Part shown: piece by piece, positions 14,871 through 20,760 of the stretch
Position numbering within the stretch: position 1 is the stretch's first letter
How the letters are laid out: the number at the start of each line of letters is the position of its first letter
Assembly: GCA_021784765.1 (NCBI GenBank)
Contig: JAJYHN010000168.1
Span: forward strand, 1-37,789
DNA from: Actinomycetes bacterium
Lineage (GTDB): Bacteria; Actinomycetota; UBA4738
DNA length: 37,789 nt
Direction of reading: 5' to 3'
The notes under the pieces: model-generated
The model's database searches: none
What the model was told of the DNA's origin: nothing
The model's input: the letters and a program-made list of their open reading frames with translations, nothing else
Translations under genes and position numbers: made by a program

Positions 14871-16211
14871 ATGACGGCGAGCGCGAGCGGGCTGCTGACC
14901 GACCTCTACGAGCTGAACATGGCGGCGAGCTACCTCCGCCGCGGGATGCGGGGCCTCGCCACGTTCAGCCTGTTCGTGCGGAGCCTGCCACCCTCCCGCG
15001 GCTTCCTCGTCGCGGCCGGCCTCGAGCCGACGCTCGAGTTCCTGGAGGGCTTCCGCTTCGAGGAGGACGAGCTCCGGTTCCTCGGTGAGGAGCTCCGGTT
15101 CACCGACGCCGACCTCGAGGCGTTCCGGTCGGTGCGCTTCACCGGCGACGTGTGGGCCATGCCGGAGGGGACCGTCGCGTTCGCCGGCGAGCCGCTCCTC
15201 GAGATCACGGCCCCGATCGCCGAGGCCCAGCTCGTCGAGACCGTCGTCCTGAACCAGCTCACGCTGCACACGACGATCGCGTCGAAGGCGGCGCGGGTGG
15301 GGATCGCGGCAGCCGGGCGGGAGGTCGTCGACTTCGCGTTCCGCCGCACGCAGGGCGTCGAGGCGGCGATGGCCGTGGCCCGCGCGACCGCGATCGTCGG
15401 GTTCGGGGGCACCAGCAACGTCGAGGCCGCGCGGCGCTACGGGCTCCGTCCCGTGGGAACGATGGCACACTCGTACGTGCAGTCGTTCCCGACCGAGGCC
15501 GACGCCTTCCGCGCCTTCGCCGCGGACTTCCCGCACCGCACGACGTTTCTCGTCGACACCTACGACACGTCCTCGGGGGTGCGCGCCGCCATCGAGACGG
15601 TCCGCGCCCTCGGCTTGACCGACCGCCTCGGCATCCGTATCGACAGCGGCGACCTCGACGAGCTCTCTCGCGAGGCACGCCGGATCCTCGACGAGGCGGG
15701 GCTGCCCGGCGTGCGGATCTTCGCGAGCGGCGGGCTCGACGAGCACGACGTCGACGAGCTCGTGCGCGGTGGGGCACCGATCGACGCCTTCGGGGTCGGC
15801 ACCCGGGTCGGCGTCTCGGCCGACGCCCCCTTCCTCGACACCGCCTACAAGCTGGTGGAGTTCGAGGGGCGGCCGCTCATGAAGCTCTCCCCGGCGAAGG
15901 TGTCGGCGCCGGGCGCGAAGCAGGTGTTCCGCGTCCCCGGGATGTCCGACGAGGTCGTCGCGCTGCGGGACGAGCCGGTCCCGGCCGGCGCGCGGGCCCT
16001 GCTCGCGCCGGTGATGCGCGGGGGCCGGCGGGTCGCGCCGACGGAGGACATCCCCCGAGCGCGGAGGCGCTTCGAGGTCGACCTCGCCGAGCTCCCCGAG
16101 CAAGCCCGCGACGTGCGGGCCCCGCGACCGGTCCCGGTGCGCCTCTCCCTGGCCGCCGCGCGCCTCCTGGATCGGTCCCGCGCGGACATCCTGCGTCGCG
16201 TGGGCGGCTGA
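14871..16211 (+). CDS. pncB: Nicotinate phosphoribosyltransferase
   Basis: A 446-residue protein of the NAPRTase family, which makes nicotinate mononucleotide from nicotinate, PRPP and ATP for NAD salvage. The start TDLYELNMAASYLRRGM is diagnostic, as are the catalytic-His loop GTMAHSYVQSFPTEADAFRAF (about 198-218), DTYDTSSGV (phosphoribosyl binding) and RIDSGDLDELSREAR. The C-terminus SDEVVALRDEPVP and a basic tail are usual for the PncB2-like group. It has no Shine-Dalgarno site and a -10-like hexamer close by, so it is probably transcribed separately from ybaK. Extra NAD supply would suit an NAD(P)-linked hydrogenase, but this is only context. Confidence 0.93.
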   Translation: MTASASGLLTDLYELNMAASYLRRGMRGLATFSLFVRSLPPSRGFLVAAGLEPTLEFLEGFRFEEDELRFLGEELRFTDADLEAFRSVRFTGDVWAMPEGTVAFAGEPLLEITAPIAEAQLVETVVLNQLTLHTTIASKAARVGIAAAGREVVDFAFRRTQGVEAAMAVARATAIVGFGGTSNVEAARRYGLRPVGTMAHSYVQSFPTEADAFRAFAADFPHRTTFLVDTYDTSSGVRAAIETVRALGLTDRLGIRIDSGDLDELSREARRILDEAGLPGVRIFASGGLDEHDVDELVRGGAPIDAFGVGTRVGVSADAPFLDTAYKLVEFEGRPLMKLSPAKVSAPGAKQVFRVPGMSDEVVALRDEPVPAGARALLAPVMRGGRRVAPTEDIPRARRRFEVDLAELPEQARDVRAPRPVPVRLSLAAARLLDRSRADILRRVGG

Positions 16212-16263
16212 CCCCGCCTCCTTCCACCGGATCCCGACCGGACCACCCGGTCCCGGGGCCCGA

Positions 16264-16333
16264 GGGACTCCCGTCCGTGGTCACCTCCGCGACCCCGAAC
16301 TACCGTCAAGGCGACAAGCGCGGAGGTGATTCG
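16264..16333 (+). promoter_or_regulatory. Predicted DevR-type promoter and strong ribosome site of the arcC leader
   Basis: Box GGGAC-TCCC-GTCCG (16264-16277, 7/8) is centred 33 nt from -10 TACCGT (16301-16306), the same hexamer and spacing as at the hydrogenase promoter. A weaker palindrome GGACC-ACCC-GGTCC lies 24 nt further upstream. The predicted start near 16313 is followed by GGAGGTGAT (16322-16330), a full 9-nt complement of the usual 16S rRNA end. Confidence 0.55.
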
Positions 16334-16372
16334 ATGCGCGTCTCGTCCGACCCCGGCGGAGCGGGCGAATGA
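16334..16372 (+). CDS. Putative 12-residue leader peptide of carbamate kinase
   Basis: ATG 16334 stands 3 nt after GGAGGTGAT (7-8 nt from the core GGAGG) and reads [12 protein letters not shown], then TGA. The stop overlaps the arcC ATG as ATGA, so a ribosome finishing the leader can start arcC directly. It is too short for the ORF track and I cannot recognise it. No run of regulatory codons such as Arg repeats is seen, so a coupling or capture role is likelier than classical attenuation. Whether the peptide itself matters is unknown. Confidence 0.45.
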   Translation: MRVSSDPGGAGE

Positions 16373-17274
16373 GGATCGTGGCGGCCCTCGGCGGGAACGC
16401 CCTGCTGCGACGGGGCGAGCCCGCCGAGGCGGCCACACAGCGACGAAACGTCGACGAGGCGGTCCGCTCGCTCGCCGATCTCGCGGCCGATCACGAGCTC
16501 GTCGTCACCCACGGCAACGGGCCGCAGGTCGGGCTGCTGGCCCTCCAGGCCGAGGCCTACCGGGAGGTCGGGCCGTACCCGCTGGACGTCCTCGGGGCCG
16601 AGAGCGAGGGGATGATCGGCTACCTGATCGAGCAGCGACTGGAGAACGAGCTGCCCGGCCGGGACGTGGCCACCCTGCTCACCCAGACCCTGGTCGATCC
16701 CGAGGACCCCGCATTCCGCCGTCCGACCAAGCCGATCGGGCCGGTGTACCCCGGGCACGAGGCGCGGCGGCTCGCGGCCGAGCGGGGCTGGGTCGTCGCC
16801 CCGGACGGGGAGGGCGTGCGTCGAGTGGTCCCCTCCCCCGACCCCATCGGCATCGTGGAGCTCCGTACGATCCGTCGGCTGGTCGAGGCCGGGGTGCTGG
16901 TGATCTGCGCGGGCGGCGGGGGGATCCCCGTCGTCGTCGACGAGGAGGGCGGGCTGCGCGGCGTCGAGGCGGTGATCGACAAGGACCTCGCCGCGTCGTT
17001 GCTCGCGAGGCTCCTCGCGGCCGACCTCTTCCTGATGCTGACCGACGTCCCGGCCGTCCTCCGCGAGTGGCCCGGTCCCGCCGCGCGACCGATCCGCCGG
17101 GCCCGCCCCGCCGTGCTCCGCGCGATGGCCTTCGCCGCGGGATCCATGGGGCCGAAGGTCGAGGCGGCGTGCCGCTTCGTGGAGGCGACCGGCCGGCGGG
17201 CGGCGATCGGTGCGCTCGGCGACGTGCGGGCGATCCTCGACGGCGAGGCCGGGACCCTCGTGATCCCCGCCTGA
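16369..17274 (+). CDS. arcC: Carbamate kinase
   Basis: A 301-residue amino-acid-kinase-family protein. The start [24 protein letters not shown], then [13 protein letters not shown] (about 46-58), PVVVDEEG and [12 protein letters not shown] (about 204-215), and [16 protein letters not shown] near 260 are the carbamate kinase signatures. It normally makes ATP from carbamoyl phosphate and ADP during fermentative arginine or citrulline breakdown. No arcA or arcB gene is nearby, so the carbamoyl phosphate source is unknown; HypF also consumes carbamoyl phosphate. Its ATG overlaps the leader-peptide stop and it has its own weaker GGAG. The predicted DevR-type promoter makes it a candidate low-oxygen ATP source. 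Confidence 0.92.
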   Translation: MRIVAALGGNALLRRGEPAEAATQRRNVDEAVRSLADLAADHELVVTHGNGPQVGLLALQAEAYREVGPYPLDVLGAESEGMIGYLIEQRLENELPGRDVATLLTQTLVDPEDPAFRRPTKPIGPVYPGHEARRLAAERGWVVAPDGEGVRRVVPSPDPIGIVELRTIRRLVEAGVLVICAGGGGIPVVVDEEGGLRGVEAVIDKDLAASLLARLLAADLFLMLTDVPAVLREWPGPAARPIRRARPAVLRAMAFAAGSMGPKVEAACRFVEATGRRAAIGALGDVRAILDGEAGTLVIPA

Positions 17275-17405
17275 TCCGAGGTCCGGCCCGACCCCGATCC
17301 GGCGGGACTTTACCGTTTGCTGCCTCCACCTTTGGCGTGGCGTGACCGATGCCTCCGTACGGTGGAGAGCGTCCGGTCCGCGGGGGTTGCGCTGGGAGGT
17401 GCGGG

Positions 17406-17738
17406 ATGAAGAAGCGGTCCGCGATCACGTTGGCGGGCGGGCTCGTCGGGGCACTGGTCTCGGGGCTCATCGGGTACTCCCTGCGCGTCGGCGCCGAGGC
17501 CTCGTCCACGGCCACGCCGGCGACGCTCCGGCAGTCCCAGCCGGGCCCCATCGTCAAGACCATCACCACCACGATCACGATCCACCGCAAGGTCAAGCCG
17601 AAGGCACCCGCCGGCGTCCGGATCGTTCCGGCGACCGTGGTCGCAGCCCACCCGGCGACCCAGCCCGTGACCCACACGGGCGCCTCGGCGACCGGCGGCG
17701 ACGACAGCGGCGAGGGTGGCAGCGGTGGCGATGACTGA
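17406..17738 (+). CDS. Small single-pass membrane protein with a TGASAT motif, next to apbE
   Basis: ATG 17406 (MKKRSAITLAGG) with GGGAGG about 7 nt upstream gives 110 residues; the track start is 19 codons too long. A KKR basic start and one transmembrane helix (about 6-25) leave about 80 residues outside: a Thr/Ile-rich strand-like segment (VKTITTTITIHRKVK), a Pro/Ala region and an Asp/Gly tail. The sequence HTGASATGG near residue 95 resembles the [ST]GA[ST]x[ST] acceptor motif that ApbE flavinylates, although the usual FMN-binding domain and upstream acidic residue are missing. It overlaps the next gene by 8 nt. No family is recognised; the role as an FMN carrier is an inference. Confidence 0.7.
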   Translation: MKKRSAITLAGGLVGALVSGLIGYSLRVGAEASSTATPATLRQSQPGPIVKTITTTITIHRKVKPKAPAGVRIVPATVVAAHPATQPVTHTGASATGGDDSGEGGSGGDD

Positions 17739-18060
17739 GCCCACCTCGCGGAGACGGCGGATCTCGAAGGGGGCCCTTCGCACCCTCGCGTGGATCGGGG
17801 GCGCGGTCGGCTTCCTTTTCCCGTGGGCGGCCCTCAGCCTATCCCCCAAGCCGGCCGCGACGGCCGGCATCCAGGTCCTGCCGGGGAACCAGCCCCGGGA
17901 GATCGTCGTCCGGCACGTGATCCGCCGGATCGTCGTCGAGGAGCCGGGGCCGGCGAGCGGCGCGGGGGTCGCGTACGTGACCTCCGGAGGATCGGCGACG
18001 GCCCCGGTCGCCGCGCCGCCGCCCCCCGTGACCACCGGCGGCTCGACGCCGCCCCCGTGA
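17731..18060 (+). CDS. Second small membrane protein of the apbE cluster
   Basis: ATG 17731 (MTEPTSRRRRISKGALRTL) lies inside the end of the previous gene; 109 residues. A strongly basic N-terminus (RRRR) precedes one transmembrane segment (about 20-38, AWIGGAVGFLFPWAAL). The outer part holds a Val/Ile/Arg-rich strand-like stretch (REIVVRHVIRRIVVEE), like the one in its neighbour, then VTSGGSATAP and a Pro/Thr-rich end. SGGSAT resembles the neighbour's TGASAT with Gly for Ala. The same plan (basic start, one helix, strand, low-complexity tail) suggests two diverged copies. The function is unknown. Its stop overlaps a GTG that could start apbE. Confidence 0.7.
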   Translation: MTEPTSRRRRISKGALRTLAWIGGAVGFLFPWAALSLSPKPAATAGIQVLPGNQPREIVVRHVIRRIVVEEPGPASGAGVAYVTSGGSATAPVAAPPPPVTTGGSTPPP

Positions 18061-18065
18061 CGAGC

Positions 18066-19001
18066 ATGGACGCCGTCCTCGAGATCGCGGACGGCCGCCG
18101 GGTCCGCCGCCACACGTTCGGCGCGATGGGGACCCGGGTCCGCGTGATCGCCCCCGAGGCCACTCCGCGCGCGCGCGACGGCTTCGCCGACGCGGTGGCG
18201 ATGGTCGAGCGCACCTTCGCCCGGCTCGAGGGTCGCTTCACCCGGTTCCGGTCGGACAGCGAGCTGATGGCGGTGAACGCCGCGGCCGGCCGGCCGACCC
18301 GGGTCTCGGCGGAGTTCATGACCCTTCTCGAGCTGTCGATGGACGCCGCACGGCGCACGGGCGGGCTCTTCGACCCCACGGTGCTGCCGGCGCTCCTCGC
18401 TGCCGGCTACGCCCGCGACTACGCGGACGTCGCGCGCGAGCCGCGCGCCCCGCGCCCGACGCCGAGGGCGGCTGGCCGCTGGTCGGACCTGCAGGTCGAT
18501 GCGGAGAGCGTGCTGCTGCCCGAGGGGGTGGCCCTGGACTTCGGCGGGATCGCCAAGGGCTGGACGGCCGACATCGCGGCCGAGCAGGCGGCCCACCTGC
18601 TCCCGTGGATGATCGTGGACGCCGGGGGCGACCTCCGCCTGGTCGGCGAGCCACCGGTCGGCGGGCTCGACGTCGGCGTCGAGGACCCGTTCGACCCGTC
18701 GCGAGAGATCCTGCGGCTGAAGCTCGCGTCGGGCGCGCTCGCCACCTCGTCGGTCACCCGCCGATCGTGGGGCCCTGGCCTGCACCACCTGATCGACCCG
18801 AGGACCTGGCGCCCGGCCGCGACCGGCATCCTCCAGGCGACGGTCTGGGCCGAGTCGTGCACCGAGGCCGAGGTCCGCTCGAAATGGGCCCTGCTCGCGG
18901 GGCACGGCGCCCTCGACGAGATCCACGCGTTGCTCGTCACCGACGAGGGCCGGCTCGCGACGAACCTCGCCGCGCTCGATGGCGCGGAGGTGGGGGCGTG
19001 A
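18066..19001 (+). CDS. apbE: FAD:protein FMN transferase ApbE
   Basis: The start is ATG 18066 (MDAVLEIADG); a GTG at 18057 overlapping the previous stop is an equal alternative. 311 residues. ApbE marks are GAMGTRVRV near residue 20, the region FRSDSELMAVNAAAG, ALDFGGIAKGWTAD (the usual form is LDLGGIAKGYAVD), DAGGDLRLVG and HHLIDPRTWRPA, the metal/FAD-binding end. The enzyme attaches FMN from FAD to Ser/Thr in extracytoplasmic redox proteins. No lipobox or signal sequence is seen, so its side of the membrane is unclear. Its substrate is not obvious because no FMN-binding-domain gene is nearby; the two preceding small proteins are candidates. Confidence 0.9.
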   Translation: MDAVLEIADGRRVRRHTFGAMGTRVRVIAPEATPRARDGFADAVAMVERTFARLEGRFTRFRSDSELMAVNAAAGRPTRVSAEFMTLLELSMDAARRTGGLFDPTVLPALLAAGYARDYADVAREPRAPRPTPRAAGRWSDLQVDAESVLLPEGVALDFGGIAKGWTADIAAEQAAHLLPWMIVDAGGDLRLVGEPPVGGLDVGVEDPFDPSREILRLKLASGALATSSVTRRSWGPGLHHLIDPRTWRPAATGILQATVWAESCTEAEVRSKWALLAGHGALDEIHALLVTDEGRLATNLAALDGAEVGA

Positions 19002-19711
19002 CGACCTGGATCGTGCTGCGGGCCGCCGGGATCGGCGCCTACCTCATGCTGTGGGCGTCGGTCACCTGGGGGCTGATCGCGACGACGTCGCTGTTCGGCA
19101 AGCGCATCGCCAAGCAGACCGCGACGACCGTCCACCAGTTCCTGTCGACGGTCGGGCTCGTCCTGCTCGGCGTGCACCTCGGAGGGCTGCTGCTCGACAC
19201 GTTCATGCCGTTCAGGCCGATCGACCTGCTGGTCCCGCTGCACGGTCGGTTCAAGCCGGTCTCGGTGGCCTTCGGCATCGCCGCCATGTACGCGATGGCC
19301 GTCGTGGTGTCGACCTCGTGGATCCGCAAGCGCCTCGGCACGACGTGGTGGCGCCGGATCCACCTGCTCGCCGTGCCGGCGTTCATCCTCGCGCTGGTTC
19401 ACGGGGTGTTCACGGGCACGGACAGCGTGCGGCCGTGGATGTGGTGGAGCTACGTGGCGACCGGTGCCGTGGTCCTGTTCCTGGTGCTGGTGCGGGGGCT
19501 GACGTCGGGCTACCGGCCGCCGCGCGCGGCGCCTCCCCCGCACGCCCGGCCTCGCCCCACGACGAGGGCGGCGGCCGGGACGACGGCGTCCGGCAAGGCA
19601 CCGACGGCCCATCCCGCGCCGGCGTCGAGGGTCCCGGCGCGCGCGGCGGCCGCCGATGACCCGCCGCCGGCGGTGGCCGCCCGGGGACGCGCGCGCCCCG
19701 AGGACAACTGA
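18998..19711 (+). CDS. Ferric-reductase-like heme transmembrane protein
   Basis: GTG 18998 overlaps the apbE stop (GTGA); 237 residues. About five hydrophobic helices lie in residues 4-165. Paired histidines for b-type hemes are visible: His46 and His60 in HQFLSTVGLVLLGVH and His122 and His135 in IHLLAVPAFILALVH, the pattern of the ferric reductase-like/MsrQ domain. The last 70 residues form a Pro/Ala/Arg-rich disordered tail. It probably passes electrons across the membrane from quinol or an inner flavin to flavinylated outer proteins made by ApbE. The four-gene set 17406-19711 reads as one extracytoplasmic electron-transfer unit. The final acceptor is unknown. Confidence 0.8.
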   Translation: MTTWIVLRAAGIGAYLMLWASVTWGLIATTSLFGKRIAKQTATTVHQFLSTVGLVLLGVHLGGLLLDTFMPFRPIDLLVPLHGRFKPVSVAFGIAAMYAMAVVVSTSWIRKRLGTTWWRRIHLLAVPAFILALVHGVFTGTDSVRPWMWWSYVATGAVVLFLVLVRGLTSGYRPPRAAPPPHARPRPTTRAAAGTTASGKAPTAHPAPASRVPARAAAADDPPPAVAARGRARPEDN

Positions 19712-19754
19712 CGAGCGGCCACCGGGCCGCGTCGCCCCCGTCGACGCCAGGGGG

Positions 19755-19772
19755 CGGCGGGTCCTCCCGCCG
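19755..19772. terminator. Hairpin between convergent genes
   Basis: CGGCGGG, loop TCCT, CCCGCCG. Two further hairpins lie just upstream (19715-19730 and 19733-19756). Together they fill the 62-nt gap between the heme protein gene and cbs2 and can end transcription from both sides. Confidence 0.5.
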
Positions 19773-19773
19773 G

Positions 19774-20484
19774 CTACGGCCTGACCCCGAGCCCGTGGCC
19801 CGTGGCAACCCAGCCGACGCGCTGCGCCGCCGTGGGCCCCGTGTCGTCGATCGCGTAGGTCAGGCGGCTCTCCACGGCGACGACCCCGTCGACCCCCCGC
19901 ACCAGCCCGGCGACGACCGGCAGCATGCTCCGCCGCTCGACCTGCCCCTCGAGCGTGACCACGCCGTCCCGGACATCGGCCCGCACGGTGCCCGGCTCGA
20001 CCACCAGCACCCGCCCGAGGACCTCGTCCCGGACCTCCGCCAGGATGTCGGCGTCGTCTCGGAGGAAGACCCGCAGCAGGTCGCACCGGCTGACGATGCC
20101 GACGAGGCCCCCCGCCGCGTCGACGACCGGCAGGCGCTTGACGCCCCGCTCGTGCATCAGCCTGGCCGCCTCGGCCACTCCGGCCTCCGGGGCGATCACC
20201 GTCACGGGACTGGACATCACGTGCGAGGCCACGGTGCCCGCGGCCTTCGCCCGCGCCGCCCGGCGCTCCCGGCCCTCGAAGATCCTCGGCCCCCCGTCCC
20301 GCCCGAACCCCTCCTTCGTCAGAAGGTCGGCCTCGGTGACGATCCCGACGACGTGACGCTGCTCGTCGACCACCGGCAGCGCGCTCACGCGGTACTCGTG
20401 CAGCAGCTCCACGATCCTCTTGAACGGGGCGGCCTTGTCCACGACGACCACCGTCTTGGTCATCACATCCCTCACCGCACGCAT
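19774..20484 (-). CDS. CBS-pair plus BON domain protein 2
   Basis: ATG 20484 (MRAVRDVMTKTVVVVDK) is chosen because GAGGAGG lies 6 nt before it; an ATG two codons earlier touches that site. 236 residues. CBS motif 1 covers about 1-55 (SALPVVDEQRHVVGIVTEADLL) and motif 2 about 85-140 (KRLPVVDAAGGLVGIVSRCDLLRVF), joined by a basic linker (GRERRAARAKAAG). A BON domain follows (about 145-210: VRADVRDGVVTLEGQVERRSMLPVV). It has the same plan as the hydrogenase-operon CBS protein and is clearly a paralogue. It is divergent from the P-type ATPase, with a nearly symmetric shared control region. A role in nucleotide sensing is known for CBS pairs; its target is not. Confidence 0.87.
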   Translation of the reverse strand: MRAVRDVMTKTVVVVDKAAPFKRIVELLHEYRVSALPVVDEQRHVVGIVTEADLLTKEGFGRDGGPRIFEGRERRAARAKAAGTVASHVMSSPVTVIAPEAGVAEAARLMHERGVKRLPVVDAAGGLVGIVSRCDLLRVFLRDDADILAEVRDEVLGRVLVVEPGTVRADVRDGVVTLEGQVERRSMLPVVAGLVRGVDGVVAVESRLTYAIDDTGPTAAQRVGWVATGHGLGVRP

Positions 20485-20534
20485 CCGCATCCTCCTCGCG
20501 AGGCCCCTTCTCGTCGCACGCTCTCCTCGCATCG

Positions 20535-20670
20535 ACGCTACCGCCGCGGGCCAGGCCGGCTGAGGGTCGACCGACCCCTCCACGCCGGCCCGGACGACCC
20601 CGCAGGGGCGCCAGGCCCCCGGCGTGGATGCCCTTCGTCCCGTGGCGGCCCTCCCGCCACGACGGACCAT
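20535..20670. promoter_or_regulatory. Symmetric divergent DevR-type control region (cbs2 / P-type ATPase)
   Basis: Four box-like sites are centred at 20570.5 (GGGTC-GACC-GACCC, 8/8), 20593.5 (GGCCC-GGAC-GACCC, 7/8), 20611.5 (GGGGC-GCCA-GGCCC, 8/8) and 20634.5 (ATGCC-CTTC-GTCCC, 6/8, one perfect half). Spacings are 23, 18 and 23 nt. The minus-strand -10 TAGCGT (20540-20535) and plus-strand GACCAT (20665-20670) each lie 33 nt outside the outer boxes. A 7-bp inverted repeat (GTGGCGG/CCGCCAC, 20642-20660) lies on the ATPase side. Confidence 0.5.
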
Positions 20671-20676
20671 GAACGC

Positions 20677-20760
20677 ATGCCCCTCACCGAACGACGCGAT
20701 GCCGCCCCGCCCCCGGGCCCGTGCCTGCACGCCGCCACGGAGGAGGACGGGTCCCCATGA
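20677..20760 (+). CDS. Putative 27-residue leader ORF of the P-type ATPase
   Basis: ATG 20677 begins 7 nt after the -10-like GACCAT, so its transcript could be leaderless. It reads MPLTERRDAAPPPGPCLHAATEEDGSP and ends in a TGA that overlaps the ATPase ATG (ATGA). I recognise no family. The arrangement parallels the arcC leader: a short ORF immediately under a predicted DevR-type promoter and coupled to the enzyme gene. It may simply be the start-proximal leader read by chance. Confidence 0.3.
   Translation: MPLTERRDAAPPPGPCLHAATEEDGSP

Noticed and set aside
17304-17312. GGGACTTTA upstream of the apbE cluster, identical to a DosR half-site
   Set aside because: The second half-site (CCGTT) does not match and no -10 lies at the right distance; a single half-site is expected by chance.
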